From Pseudoalteromonas amylolytica (GTDB taxonomy: Bacteria; Pseudomonadota; Gammaproteobacteria; Enterobacterales; Alteromonadaceae), in the NCBI RefSeq assembly GCF_001854605.1, contig NZ_MKJU01000004.1, forward strand, positions 1-64,000: DNA of 64,000 nt. The letters run 5' to 3'. The notes below the pieces were generated by a model. It was not told the origin of the DNA. It saw nothing but the letters and a program-made list of their open reading frames with translations, and made no database searches. A program made the translations under genes and the position numbers. Each line of letters opens with the position of its first letter. Position 1 is the first letter of the stretch. This document shows, piece after piece, positions 8,757 through 18,342 of the stretch.

Positions 8757-10916
8757 ATGTTTGATCCGAAAACTCTGTACATCACCAGCGCAGCGATGAT
8801 GGCAATGATGGTATTGCTTAACTTTCTCACTTGGCGAACGAACAAAGATACACCGGGCACCTTGCTCTATATATTTTACCCGCTTGTTCTATTTGCTGCG
8901 GTGATCGGGTTTTCTGTACACAGCCAGCTGCACCTATGGCAAAGCATTGGCTTTGCAAACGCGTTATTATTTACTGCCTCAATTATTCACGGCTTTTCAA
9001 TTTCACAGTTTCTGAATTACAAGGGCGTAGAACTTAAGCTATTTCTAGGCATCACCGCCATACTATTTGTCGGGTTAGTTTACTTTAGTGCGTTTGATGA
9101 CAATTTGCGTTACCGCATTTTGGTCTCAGATCTACAGCATATCGCTGAAACCATTTTTTTGCTTTACTTGTTTTTACGCTTTGCTCGTCCTTTGTATCCA
9201 AATGGCACGATCGTTTATACCATTATTTTGTTGCTGGTAATGAGCGCGTTTACGGCGCGTACCTTCTTAATGGGAGACGTCACCCAATTCAGCCTGCTGG
9301 ATGACAACTGGTTTGTCACCACATTATTTATTAACGGCGTGTTAGCGCCCATATTTTACGCCACAGGTATGGCACTGCTATGTAATGAGAAACGTGAATT
9401 AAACCTTAATCAACTCACAGAAAAAGCGCAAAAAGATTTGGAGATCAGAGGATTGTTTTTGTCTACCATCAGCCATGAGATCCGCACCCCGTTAAATGGT
9501 ATTTTAGGCAGTGCGCAGTTGGTACTTAACCGTACCACCAATCACCGTAATAAGGCTTACTGTGAAGCCATTATTAATTCCGCTGAATCGCTTAATTTAC
9601 TGATAGATAAAGTTCTAGACTACGCAAGCTTAGATCAGAGTGACGAGGCCTTATATGAAGAAGATGTCGAATTAAAAAGTTGGCTAAACAATTTGTGCTT
9701 GCTACTTAGTCCACTTGCAGAACAGAAAAAGCTATCGTTTGAGCTGATTTATGATCTACCTGAGCAAGCCTGCTACTACTGCGACCAACAAAAACTTAGG
9801 CAAATTGTGATCAACCTAGTCGGCAATGCCATCAAGTTTACTGATAAAGGAAGCGTTAAAATCCGTGTTGAGTTGGTCAAAGAAACCAATATGGATCATA
9901 CCGTTCGCTTTAGCGTCATTGACTCAGGCCCAGGTATCGACAAAGAAGATATCGATAAGTTAACCGAGCCGTATGTGCAAAGCAGCGCTGGAAAAATTAA
10001 AGGTGGCACAGGGCTTGGGCTGGCAATTACCAGCCGTTTGCTAGAGCGTTTGGGTTCAAAATTAAACATTAAAAGTGCGGTGGGCCAAGGCAGCGTATTT
10101 AGCTTTGATGTGACCCTGACATTAGGCGAGCTAAGCCTCGTAGAGCAGCGTCATCATAACCCAGACTGTATTATTGGCCTCAATGTGCTATTGGTAGAAG
10201 ATTTAGATTTAAACCAAAAGATTGCCATTGAGTTTATGGCCGCCGACGAACATAAAGTTAAACTTGCCACCGATGGTCAAAGCGCCATGACACTGTTGCA
10301 GCAACACCAATTTGATGTGGTACTTTTGGATATGAACCTGCCAGATCTGACAGGTCAAGAGGTCATGCGTAAGCTGAAAAATATTGAACATAAAAACAAA
10401 CGCACACCATTTTTAGCGTTCACCGCCAGCCTCAGCCCAGATGAAATCAAAGAATATTTAGCACTGGGGATCAAAGATATCGTTGGCAAGCCCATTAAAC
10501 AAGAAAAGCTCCGACAGGCACTAAGTGACTCACAAAGCGCACAGAAACCCAACATCAGCATAGAGCTGACTGATACGCTGTATGATGACACGGCCGTTAA
10601 TTCGCTGAAAAGTGGTTTTAGTGAAGATGAAATCTCCTCGGTGTATAATGAATTTGTTTTGTCGGCCCGCAATAAACTAATCCACATTCAGCAGTTAGAA
10701 GGGGTCAACAACGACCAGTGCATTAAACTGCTACACCGTCAAGCGGGCACCGCTTTGCAACTAGGCTTTAACCGCTATGGCCTAGCACTAAAAAAAGTTG
10801 AGCGCCGCTTGCTTGATGGTAAATCCAGTGATGGAGAGCTCACCCAGGCTATGAATTTATGGCAGCAAAGTTTGGAAGCCTATTTAAGCTTTATAAGAAA
10901 GAATACCTTAGGCTAA
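8757..10916 (+). CDS. Hybrid sensor histidine kinase with receiver and HPt domains
   Basis: The 719-residue inner-membrane phosphorelay protein has about seven hydrophobic segments over residues 5-215 that form an integral-membrane sensor. A HisKA domain follows with phospho-acceptor His240 in STISHEIRTPLNG. The HATPase domain has NAIKFTDKG and GTGLGLAI boxes (about 345-460). The receiver has phospho-acceptor Asp525 in VLLDMNLPD and Lys in GKPIKQ. A C-terminal HPt domain has His660 in LLHRQAGTALQLGF. The order HK-REC-HPt is that of TorS/ArcB-type kinases, which pass phosphate to a separate response regulator. No partner regulator with a receiver aspartate is adjacent. The ligand is unknown. 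Confidence 0.93.
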   Translation: MFDPKTLYITSAAMMAMMVLLNFLTWRTNKDTPGTLLYIFYPLVLFAAVIGFSVHSQLHLWQSIGFANALLFTASIIHGFSISQFLNYKGVELKLFLGITAILFVGLVYFSAFDDNLRYRILVSDLQHIAETIFLLYLFLRFARPLYPNGTIVYTIILLLVMSAFTARTFLMGDVTQFSLLDDNWFVTTLFINGVLAPIFYATGMALLCNEKRELNLNQLTEKAQKDLEIRGLFLSTISHEIRTPLNGILGSAQLVLNRTTNHRNKAYCEAIINSAESLNLLIDKVLDYASLDQSDEALYEEDVELKSWLNNLCLLLSPLAEQKKLSFELIYDLPEQACYYCDQQKLRQIVINLVGNAIKFTDKGSVKIRVELVKETNMDHTVRFSVIDSGPGIDKEDIDKLTEPYVQSSAGKIKGGTGLGLAITSRLLERLGSKLNIKSAVGQGSVFSFDVTLTLGELSLVEQRHHNPDCIIGLNVLLVEDLDLNQKIAIEFMAADEHKVKLATDGQSAMTLLQQHQFDVVLLDMNLPDLTGQEVMRKLKNIEHKNKRTPFLAFTASLSPDEIKEYLALGIKDIVGKPIKQEKLRQALSDSQSAQKPNISIELTDTLYDDTAVNSLKSGFSEDEISSVYNEFVLSARNKLIHIQQLEGVNNDQCIKLLHRQAGTALQLGFNRYGLALKKVERRLLDGKSSDGELTQAMNLWQQSLEAYLSFIRKNTLG

Positions 10917-10928
10917 TTTCGAGCGGAC

Positions 10929-10957
10929 GTGAGGTGTAGATTTATCACTCACCTCAC
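10929..10957. terminator. Hairpin downstream of the hybrid kinase gene
   Basis: GTGAGGTG / CACCTCAC, an 8-bp stem with a 13-base loop, 12 bases after the kinase stop. No strong T run follows, so it is a weak terminator candidate. Confidence 0.4.
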
Positions 10958-11117
10958 ACAGCATTTCATACTTTTTGGCTAGCAAACGACTTATCCCCCA
11001 GCTTATTTGCCTATTTTTTAGACACTATTTTCTCGACGCAAACAAGAATTGTTCTACACTTTCTATCAGTCAGTTGTTTAGTTGATACTTCTAAAAATTG
11101 GTAACAAGGAATATGTT

Positions 11118-14100
11118 ATGCGCAACTTAATCAAGCATTTCACCACGCTTAACTTAACAAAAAAGCTTACTATTGCGTTTTTATTGGTTGCACTTTTCCC
11201 CACTGCAGGCATTATTGCCATCGCGCTGTATCACTCTTCTTCAGCACTCCAAGAGCAGTCATACGCACAACTTGGCGCAGTCAGCGAAGTTAAAAAGAAT
11301 GCGGTACTTAGGTACTTTGATGGAGTACGCGATAAACTACAAATGTTAGCCATCAACCCACACACAGCCAAAGCCGCCGAATCTTTTACCTATGCTATCG
11401 CCAATTTAGACGCACCAACCCATATTCCGCAAAACCTACGTAGCTTTTATCAAACCCAGTTCACGGATAAGTTTATCGAACAAAACCCAGAGAAGATGCC
11501 ACCTGAGGGACTACTAGATACGCTCTCACCCGAGGGAATTGAGCTGCAAACACGATATATAGCAAACAATACCTACCCACTAGGCGAAAAATCGCGATTA
11601 GTCAGCACGGGCCATTTAGACAATTATGATCTCGCTCACCGTGAGTTTCATCAGTACTTCAATGAAGTTTCTAATGTGTTTGAGCTATACGATTTATTTA
11701 TCATCGACAACCATACGGGCATCATAGTCTATTCAGTTTTCAAAGAATTAGATTTCGCCACATCTTTGCTTAATGGCCCTTATGCCGAGAGTAATTTAGC
11801 CAAAGTATTTAGCGCCGCCAAAGCGCTAAAAGGCGAACAAACATATGCTTTTGCAGACTACGAACAATACCTCCCCTCCTACAATGCGCCAGCGAGTTTT
11901 ATTGCCGCTCCCATTGATATTGCAGGCACGGCAGGGGCAACTTTGGTGTTTCAGCTTTCTGTAGAAGCGCTCAATAGTATTATGACTGAACGAGAAGGAC
12001 TTGGAAAAAGCGGCGAAACCTATTTAGTTGGACCCGATGGCTTGATGCGTTCTGACTCTTATTTAGATCCCCTCGATCATTCAGTGGTTAATTCTTTTAA
12101 ACACCCTGAAAAAGGCAGAATTGATACTGAGTCTTATCACTTGGCTATTGCAGGCCAAGAAGGTCAAAAGTTAGTCACCGATTACAACGGTCAAAGTGTG
12201 CTTTCAGCTTATACCCCAATCAACATTATGGGCGTACAATGGGCATTACTGTCAGAGATAGACGAAACCGAGGCGTTTGCCGCCATCACTCAGCTGACTC
12301 AGGTGCTCGCCATCATGCTGCTAGTCTGTATCGTGGTCATCATCGTTGCCGCCATGTGGTTTGCTAAAACGCTCACTAAACCTGTTCATGCACTGGTTTC
12401 TACCATGCGCCGAGTTGAGCATGAAGGGGATTTCTCTTTGCGGGCGCCCGTCTCTACCAGCGATGAAATTGGCGAGTCAGCTCAGGCATTCAATTCTATG
12501 CTAGACGCGCTACAAGTTTCATTAACTGCGACTAATCGCGTTATGAATAAAATGGCTGATGGTTGTTTTTCAGACCGCATAAAAGTTGAATGTAAAGGCG
12601 AGCTTGACGTACTAAAACAGGCCACTAACCACTGTGCTAGCACTTTAGAAAGTGCGATTGGCGAAATTAATAACATCATCAAATCAATGTCTGAGGGGCA
12701 GTTTGATGGCCAAATCCATGCAACCATGTCTGGAGATCTCGCAAAACTCAAAGACAACGTGAACTACTCACTCTATTCGCTGGATAACACCATGAACGCC
12801 ATAGTTCATGTTATGAAGAACGTTGAACAAGGTAACTTCAAGGAACAAATAAATATAGAAGCAGGTGGCAAGTTAGAGCAGTTGAAAAACTGTGTGAATA
12901 ATTCGGTGCAGAGCCTATCTGGCGCGGTTGATGATGTAAGCAAAGTAATGAGCGCTATCCGCAATGGTGATCTCACCAAGCGTATTAGTTTGCCACTACA
13001 AGGACAATTAGAAACCTTAAAAGATGACATCAACTTCAGCGTCACCAACCTCGCCGAAGTGATAGAAGATATTTGTAGTGTCATGGCTTCGGTCAGTCAA
13101 GGAGATTTCAAGCATGTCGTAGAGTGCGAAGCTCATGGTCAACTCGGCAAACTTAAAAAAGACATCAACCTGTCAATCGAGTCTCTTGATGTGGCCGTCA
13201 GCGAGATTTCATCGGTAATGACAGCCATCAGCTATGGTCGTTTTGACCGAACCATCGAATCCTCAATGAAAGGCCAGCTACATTCACTCAAAACGGATAT
13301 CAATCGTTCGGTTAACAACCTCAGTCAGGTCATTGCCGAGCTCGGCAGTGTGATGGCAGCAATGTGTGAGGGGAACTTCAGCCTCCAAATTCATTCCGAT
13401 TTACAGGGCGAATTACTGCAACTGAAAGAGGATGTGAACGGCTCCACGGCTGTGATCAACGACGCGATTAGTGAAGTAACGCAAGTATTGAGTGCCTTAG
13501 CAAAAGGTGACTTAACCCATACCATCAATGGCGATTATGAAGGCGTATTCAGTACTTTGAAAAGCGATGTGAACGCCACAATCGCTAAACTCACTGAGGT
13601 GATTGAAAGTATTCAACAAACTGCGAGTAACGTATCACAAAGCGCTTCCGAAATTGCTGACAGTAACACCGAGATCAGTGCTCGCACAGAGGAGCAGGCT
13701 GCTAACTTAGAAGAAGCCAGTGCCAGTACCAGTCAAATGCTGGATGCATTAACCCAAGTCTCGACCCAATCTGGTACCGCCGTAAAACTTGCCCACCATG
13801 CAGAAGAAACGGCCAAAGAAGGTGGTGAGCTGTCAAACGAGACCGTTGATGCTATCCACGAAGTGGACAAGGCGAGCAAGAGTATTAATGAGATTGTCTC
13901 TGTTATTGATGGGTTAGCGTTTCAAACCAACTTACTCGCACTCAATGCCGCTGTTGAAGCCGCAAGAGCGGGAGAAAACGGAAAAGGTTTTGCTGTGGTT
14001 GCCAATGAAGTCAGAGAACTGGCAGGGCGTAGTGCTGCATCCGCTAAACAAATCAAAGAAATTATCGCTAATAGCAATGAAAAAGTAGGCCAAGGAATTG

Positions 14101-14408
14101 AAATGGCCAATAGCTCAGGGCTGAAGCTTGAGCAAATCGTCTCGGCAGTCTTAGAAGTCAGTGAAACCATCGTGAAAATCAATCACTCCACCACCAGTCA
14201 ACAACACGCGATTAAAGAAGTTGACCAAGTGGTACAGCGGCTCACTGATTTAATCCAAGAAAATTCAGCAATTACCGAAGAGACAATGGCTGCCGCCAAA
14301 CAAATGGCTGAACAATCTCACGAAATGCGTCGTCTGTTGGAATATTTTAATTTAGCCAAAGACACGCCCCAAGCGACTTTATTGGTACACCAGTACAACG
14401 CCTCTTAA
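11118..14408 (+). CDS. Methyl-accepting chemotaxis protein with a nine-unit HAMP array
   Basis: Transmembrane chemoreceptor of 1096 residues, counted from ATG 11118, which follows AAGGA; an upstream in-frame TTG (11082) lacks such a site. TM1 is about 15-37, a large periplasmic Cache-type sensor spans about 40-390, and TM2 is about 395-416. A standard HAMP domain (about 417-472) is followed by eight further HAMP-like repeats of exactly 45 residues each (473-832). The signalling domain has the conserved hairpin tip [20 protein letters not shown]. Ordinary chemoreceptors have one HAMP and about 550-650 residues, so the length is due to this array. Poly-HAMP receptors are known, for example Pseudomonas Aer2. 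The ligand is unknown. No che genes are adjacent. Confidence 0.93.
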   Translation: MRNLIKHFTTLNLTKKLTIAFLLVALFPTAGIIAIALYHSSSALQEQSYAQLGAVSEVKKNAVLRYFDGVRDKLQMLAINPHTAKAAESFTYAIANLDAPTHIPQNLRSFYQTQFTDKFIEQNPEKMPPEGLLDTLSPEGIELQTRYIANNTYPLGEKSRLVSTGHLDNYDLAHREFHQYFNEVSNVFELYDLFIIDNHTGIIVYSVFKELDFATSLLNGPYAESNLAKVFSAAKALKGEQTYAFADYEQYLPSYNAPASFIAAPIDIAGTAGATLVFQLSVEALNSIMTEREGLGKSGETYLVGPDGLMRSDSYLDPLDHSVVNSFKHPEKGRIDTESYHLAIAGQEGQKLVTDYNGQSVLSAYTPINIMGVQWALLSEIDETEAFAAITQLTQVLAIMLLVCIVVIIVAAMWFAKTLTKPVHALVSTMRRVEHEGDFSLRAPVSTSDEIGESAQAFNSMLDALQVSLTATNRVMNKMADGCFSDRIKVECKGELDVLKQATNHCASTLESAIGEINNIIKSMSEGQFDGQIHATMSGDLAKLKDNVNYSLYSLDNTMNAIVHVMKNVEQGNFKEQINIEAGGKLEQLKNCVNNSVQSLSGAVDDVSKVMSAIRNGDLTKRISLPLQGQLETLKDDINFSVTNLAEVIEDICSVMASVSQGDFKHVVECEAHGQLGKLKKDINLSIESLDVAVSEISSVMTAISYGRFDRTIESSMKGQLHSLKTDINRSVNNLSQVIAELGSVMAAMCEGNFSLQIHSDLQGELLQLKEDVNGSTAVINDAISEVTQVLSALAKGDLTHTINGDYEGVFSTLKSDVNATIAKLTEVIESIQQTASNVSQSASEIADSNTEISARTEEQAANLEEASASTSQMLDALTQVSTQSGTAVKLAHHAEETAKEGGELSNETVDAIHEVDKASKSINEIVSVIDGLAFQTNLLALNAAVEAARAGENGKGFAVVANEVRELAGRSAASAKQIKEIIANSNEKVGQGIEMANSSGLKLEQIVSAVLEVSETIVKINHSTTSQQHAIKEVDQVVQRLTDLIQENSAITEETMAAAKQMAEQSHEMRRLLEYFNLAKDTPQATLLVHQYNAS
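12534..13613 (+). repeat. Eight tandem 135-bp HAMP-like coding repeats
   Basis: Residues 473-832 of the chemoreceptor split into eight units of exactly 45 residues with no insertions. Each shows the pattern VM..i..G.f...i....G.L..Lk.d.N.s...l...i. Units differ in sequence, so this is an old amplification rather than a recent DNA duplication. Confidence 0.92.
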
Positions 14409-14413
14409 CCATG

Positions 14414-14436
14414 CCCTCACTTTTTATAAGTGAGGG
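14414..14436. terminator. Hairpin between the convergent chemoreceptor and omega-amidase genes
   Basis: CCCTCAC / GTGAGGG stem of 7 bp around TTTTTATAA. It lies six bases after the chemoreceptor stop and six bases past the omega-amidase stop, and is a probable shared terminator although the T tract is in the loop. Confidence 0.5.
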
Positions 14437-14442
14437 ATGCAA

Positions 14443-15228
14443 CTAGATGTTGAGTGTGAATGCGTCTGCATCTAAGTGTGCAGGAAATCGCTCTCTAAAT
14501 TGGGCTAACTTGTCATGCTTTAGAGTGACAACACATACACCTTGGTTGTCATCTTTAACCTGACAGATTGGCTGCCCAAGGTAATCATACGCTGCTGTAC
14601 CGCCTGAATGTGCCACGCCGTTACCGTCGTCACCAATACGATTACATGCTAACACATAGCATTGGTTTTCTATCGCCCGAGCGATTAATAGCTGATCCCA
14701 CGCATAACGCCTAGCTGCAGGCCAGTTCGCGACGTTTATCATCACATCATAATCATTTAAACTGCGCTGAAATACAGGAAAACGCAGGTCATAACAGACC
14801 TGAGGTAGGATCTTAAAGCCGTTGACTGTGAATATTTTTCTTTGTGTGCCAGCGACTACGTGTGCTCCTTCGTTCCCTAAGCAAAAAAGGTGGCGCTTAT
14901 CGTAAAACTCATAATGTCCATTCGGCCAGACCCAATAAAAGCGGTTTGCTTTTTTATCCGCTTGTTGTACCAACACCGAACCTGCAACCACTGCATTTAA
15001 GCGTGCAGCGGTGCATTTCATCCATGTAAAGATCGGCCCTTCTTCTGGCTCAGCCACATCAAGGTTTATCGCGAACCCTGTAGCAAACGTCTCCGGCAAG
15101 ACCAGCAAATCGATTGACTCATCCAACGTCAAAAGCGCATCAAGATTAACTAGGTTTTGTGTCACGTGGCACCAGTGTATATCGCTTTGAACCAATGCAA
15201 CTTTTAAGCTACTTGCTATAACTGACAT
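14443..15228 (-). CDS. Nitrilase-superfamily omega-amidase (YafV-like)
   Basis: Hydrolyses the omega-amide of 2-oxoglutaramate or 2-oxosuccinamate. The 261-residue protein shows the nitrilase triad: Glu in LVLPETFATGF near residue 47, Lys in YDKRHLF near residue 115, and Cys in PQVCYDLRFPVFQR near residue 144. Its start overlaps the aminotransferase gene by 13 bases, so the two are one operon. Glutamine transaminase plus omega-amidase is known to close methionine salvage: transamination of the keto acid with glutamine yields 2-oxoglutaramate, which the amidase removes. The neighbouring mtn genes support exactly that role. Confidence 0.87.
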   Translation of the reverse strand: MSVIASSLKVALVQSDIHWCHVTQNLVNLDALLTLDESIDLLVLPETFATGFAINLDVAEPEEGPIFTWMKCTAARLNAVVAGSVLVQQADKKANRFYWVWPNGHYEFYDKRHLFCLGNEGAHVVAGTQRKIFTVNGFKILPQVCYDLRFPVFQRSLNDYDVMINVANWPAARRYAWDQLLIARAIENQCYVLACNRIGDDGNGVAHSGGTAAYDYLGQPICQVKDDNQGVCVVTLKHDKLAQFRERFPAHLDADAFTLNI

Positions 15229-16355
15229 AACTTCTCCGCGGCTTTCAATAACGTTTCAGTATGCTTGGCAAAACATAAACGGATAATTTTATCACCCGGT
15301 GGGGTCTCATAGAAAACACTTAACGGAATGGCTGCAACCCCCATCTCTTTGATCAAGTATTCACAAAATGCCACATCATCAAGCTGTGAAATCGCTGAAT
15401 AGTCCAATAATAAGAAGTACGTTCCTTCACTGGCTAACACTTTAAAACGACTGCCCTGAAGTGCCTCAACCAATACATCACGTTTTTGTTGATAAAACAT
15501 AGCAAGTTCATCAACATGTTCGCCATGTTCACGCAGCATATCGGTCAGTGCAAACTGCGCTGGCGTAAAACTTGAAAATGTCACGTACTGGTGAACCTTA
15601 CGAAATTCTTCGCTTAGCTTGGCTGGTGCAACACAATAGCCCATTTTCCAACCAGTACAATGAAAAGTCTTACCGAAACTGGAGATCACAAAACTACGTT
15701 CAAACAATTCTTTATCCGCCAATGCACTTAAATGTGGCTGGCCATCAAACGTGATGTGTTCATACACTTCATCACTGATAAGCAATAAATCGTGCTCAAT
15801 CAGCAACGACTTCAACGCGGTGATATCTTTATTAGTCAAGATCTTCGCGCTGGGATTGTGCGGTGTATTGATAATAATGGCGCGCGTTTTATTAGTCACC
15901 TTACTCGCTACAAGCTGCCAATCGATACGGTAATCTGGCGAGCGAAGCGCAATATGCACCGCTTTGCCACCAGCTAATTCTATCGCTGGTGCATAGCTGT
16001 CATATGCAGGGTCAAAAATAATGATTTCATCTCCCTGATGCGTTATTGCCTGTATTGCCACAAACAGCGCTTCAGTCGCGCCACTGGTCACTGTCACCAT
16101 GGTATCTGGGTCGAGAGTGTGCGCGTAACGTCGCTGTACTAAACTGGCAATCTGCGCTTGTAGACCTGCAATACCAGATGAAGGTGCGTATTGATTCAAG
16201 CCAGAAGCAGCATAATGCGCTAACTGTTTTTTAAGAAAGTCTGGCGCATCAAACTCAGGAAAACCTTGAGATAAATTAATCGCCTGATACTGGTTTGCCA
16301 GTGCACTCATTTGACTAAAAATACTGGTGCCTAGATGTGGTAATTTACTTTCCAA
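15216..16355 (-). CDS. PLP-dependent methionine aminotransferase (YbdL-like, last step of methionine salvage)
   Basis: Fold-type I class I/II aminotransferase of 379 residues. The PLP-lysine lies in SSFGKTFHCTGWKMGY near residue 235. NTPHNPSAK near residue 165 and SDEVYEH near residue 194 carry cofactor-binding residues, and RLCF near the C-terminus holds the carboxylate-binding Arg. It most resembles YbdL, which transaminates 4-methylthio-2-oxobutyrate to methionine. It is transcribed divergently from mtnBCD across a 114-base gap with a MetJ-like operator, and upstream of the omega-amidase. Use of glutamine as amino donor is inferred from that pairing. Confidence 0.87.
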   Translation of the reverse strand: MESKLPHLGTSIFSQMSALANQYQAINLSQGFPEFDAPDFLKKQLAHYAASGLNQYAPSSGIAGLQAQIASLVQRRYAHTLDPDTMVTVTSGATEALFVAIQAITHQGDEIIIFDPAYDSYAPAIELAGGKAVHIALRSPDYRIDWQLVASKVTNKTRAIIINTPHNPSAKILTNKDITALKSLLIEHDLLLISDEVYEHITFDGQPHLSALADKELFERSFVISSFGKTFHCTGWKMGYCVAPAKLSEEFRKVHQYVTFSSFTPAQFALTDMLREHGEHVDELAMFYQQKRDVLVEALQGSRFKVLASEGTYFLLLDYSAISQLDDVAFCEYLIKEMGVAAIPLSVFYETPPGDKIIRLCFAKHTETLLKAAEKLCQL

Positions 16356-16413
16356 TGTCCTTCTCTCTTTGATGATGGTGCAAAACTAAAAGCGATGTTA
16401 TCATTACACGAAT

Positions 16414-16429
16414 AGATGTATAGCCGTCT
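16414..16429. promoter_or_regulatory. Candidate MetJ operator between the aminotransferase gene and mtnB
   Basis: Two adjacent 8-mers, AGATGTAT and AGCCGTCT, match the MetJ box AGACGTCT at 6/8 and 7/8 positions. MetJ binds tandem 8-bp met boxes with S-adenosylmethionine as corepressor. The site lies in the divergent promoter region, so it could control both operons. A second such site lies at 21409. Confidence 0.6.
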
Positions 16430-16469
16430 AAATATTTTTTATTTCTTCGCCAGAACAAGGTAACACAGG

Positions 16470-17084
16470 ATGAACAATGATGCTGCTAAATCAGCACTAA
16501 TTGAAACGGGTAAATGGGTAAGTCAACGCGGATGGGTGCCCGCAACCGGTGGTAACTTTTCTATCAAAACGCAACACGGATTTGTCGTCACCGCCAGTGG
16601 CTATGACAAAGGCCATCTAACGTGTGAACATTTCTTGGAGCTAGATACGGATGGAAAAGTCATATCAGGTCAGGGAAAACCTTCCGCTGAAACCGCCCTA
16701 CATTTGAAGCTATATCAACTCGTACCTAAAACTGAGTGCGTATTACATACCCACTCTGTCGCTGCAACTGTGCTATCTCGATTTGAAACAGGTCAGGTAC
16801 TGACCATCAACGGCTACGAAATGCAAAAGTCTTTGTCGGGAATACACAGCCATCACACACCGTTGAAAGTTGCGATATTCGATAACGACCAAGACATTGC
16901 AAGACTTGCCGGGTGTGTTGCCGAGTATCATCAGCACAGCCCTATTCACCACGCAGTGCTGATCCGAGGGCATGGATTATATGCTCTGGGTAGCAGCGTA
17001 AACGAAACACGCCGCCATATCGAAGGGCTAGAGTTTTTGTTCGCCTGTGAACTGGAAAGAATTAAGTTGGAGTCAACAAAATGA
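16470..17084 (+). CDS. mtnB: Methylthioribulose-1-phosphate dehydratase
   Basis: Dehydrates 5-methylthioribulose-1-phosphate to the diketo intermediate in methionine salvage. The 204-residue class II aldolase-fold protein carries GNFSIK near residue 28. The zinc-binding histidines are in VLHTHSVAATVL near residue 92 and in VLIRGHGLYALG near residue 167. ATG 16470 follows an AAGGTAAC ribosome site. The stop overlaps the mtnC start by four bases, so mtnB, mtnC and mtnD are translationally coupled. Confidence 0.95.
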   Translation: MNNDAAKSALIETGKWVSQRGWVPATGGNFSIKTQHGFVVTASGYDKGHLTCEHFLELDTDGKVISGQGKPSAETALHLKLYQLVPKTECVLHTHSVAATVLSRFETGQVLTINGYEMQKSLSGIHSHHTPLKVAIFDNDQDIARLAGCVAEYHQHSPIHHAVLIRGHGLYALGSSVNETRRHIEGLEFLFACELERIKLESTK

Positions 17085-17764
17085 TAAAGGCCATTGTGAC
17101 GGATATTGAGGGAACGATTACACGCATTTCATTCGTCAAGGAGATATTGTTTCCATACGCTGTAAAGCACCTCGAACACTTTGTAAGAACACATCAGCAA
17201 CGCGAAGATGTACGTGCACAAATTCATGCGGTTCGCAACGAATTAGATAACCCTGATGCCAGCATTGATGAAGTTATAGCCGCATTGCTAGGGTGGATAA
17301 AAGCAGATAAAAAAGTGACACCATTGAAGCAATTACAGGGTTATATTTGGCAATCAGGTTATGAAGAAGGCGACTTTACTGGCCACCTCTACCCTGATGC
17401 TTACGAGTTTCTGTGCGCACAAAAGGCCAATGACGTTGCTTTGTACGTTTATTCTTCTGGCTCGGTGAAAGCACAACAGCTGCTGTTTGCCCACTCTGAC
17501 TTTGGCGATATACGCCATTTGTTTAGCGACTATTTCGACACCAGAGTTGGCGCAAAGCAACAACCACTATCTTATCAAGCCATATTAGCTCAGCTTCCTT
17601 ATCCACCTGAGAAGATCTTATTCTTGAGCGATGTTGTTGCGGAGCTGGATGCAGCTAAAGCGGCGGGTATGAAAACACTACAACTTTGGCGCGATGCTCA
17701 GCCACAAAGCGAGCATCACCCTGTCATTGAAAACTTTAATCAATTTGAGGCGAGCAAACTATGA
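17081..17764 (+). CDS. mtnC: Enolase-phosphatase E1 (acireductone synthase)
   Basis: HAD-superfamily bifunctional enzyme that enolises and dephosphorylates the diketo phosphate to acireductone. In 227 residues the catalytic DIEGT motif sits at residues 8-12 (the E1 form of DxDGT). SSGS near residue 127 is HAD motif II, and FLSDVVAELDAAKAAGM near residue 184 is motif IV. It overlaps mtnB and mtnD by four bases each (ATGA junctions). This E1 enzyme replaces the separate MtnW/MtnX pair of Bacillus. Confidence 0.95.
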   Translation: MIKAIVTDIEGTITRISFVKEILFPYAVKHLEHFVRTHQQREDVRAQIHAVRNELDNPDASIDEVIAALLGWIKADKKVTPLKQLQGYIWQSGYEEGDFTGHLYPDAYEFLCAQKANDVALYVYSSGSVKAQQLLFAHSDFGDIRHLFSDYFDTRVGAKQQPLSYQAILAQLPYPPEKILFLSDVVAELDAAKAAGMKTLQLWRDAQPQSEHHPVIENFNQFEASKL

Positions 17765-18303
17765 GCCATCTCAAGGTTTTTTTAGACAAGCAACCTGATA
17801 CAGCACAGCTCAGTACCGCGGATGCCACACTCATTCAACAACACCTAGAAGCGGTAGGTGTGAGCTTTGAGCAGTGGCAAGCCTCACAGGCTATTGTCGA
17901 CGATATGAGTGAAGCGGATATCAAGCAAGCTTACCAGCAGGACATTACGCGCGTGCAAGCGGGTGGTGGCTACCAAACTGTCGACGTTATATCGCTTGCC
18001 AAAGGCAATCCGAATGCAGCACAACTCAGAGAAAAGTTTTTATTTGAACACACCCACAGCGAAGATGAAGTAAGGTTTTTCGTTAAGGGGCAAGGCTTAT
18101 TTTGTCTGCATATAGCGGATAAAGTTTATCAGGTACTGTGTCAACAAGGTGACTTGATCTCTGTGCCCGCCAACACTGCACACTGGTTTGATATGGGCAG
18201 TGACCCTGAGTTTACTGCCATTCGCTTTTTCAACAATGAAGCGGGATGGATCGCACAAAGCACAGAATCTAACATTGCCAAGCACTTTCCCACCTTAGAT
18301 TAA
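17761..18303 (+). CDS. mtnD: Acireductone dioxygenase
   Basis: Cupin metalloenzyme that cleaves acireductone with O2. The Fe form gives formate and the methionine keto acid; the Ni form diverts to CO and methylthiopropionate. In 180 residues the metal ligands are His97, His99 and Glu103 in HTHSEDE, plus His141 in NTAHWFD. Last gene of the mtnBCD operon, followed by an intrinsic terminator. Which metal is used in the cell cannot be told from sequence. Confidence 0.95.
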   Translation: MSHLKVFLDKQPDTAQLSTADATLIQQHLEAVGVSFEQWQASQAIVDDMSEADIKQAYQQDITRVQAGGGYQTVDVISLAKGNPNAAQLREKFLFEHTHSEDEVRFFVKGQGLFCLHIADKVYQVLCQQGDLISVPANTAHWFDMGSDPEFTAIRFFNNEAGWIAQSTESNIAKHFPTLD

Positions 18304-18311
18304 CAGTCTTA

Positions 18312-18338
18312 AAAAAGGCGACTCATGGTCGCCTTTTT
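18312..18338. terminator. Bidirectional terminator between mtnD and the S9 peptidase gene
   Basis: An 11-bp stem, AAAAAGGCGAC / GTCGCCTTTTT, around a short loop (TCATG). T runs exist on both strands, so it serves the convergent genes mtnD and the S9 peptidase. Confidence 0.9.
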
Positions 18339-18342
18339 GCTA

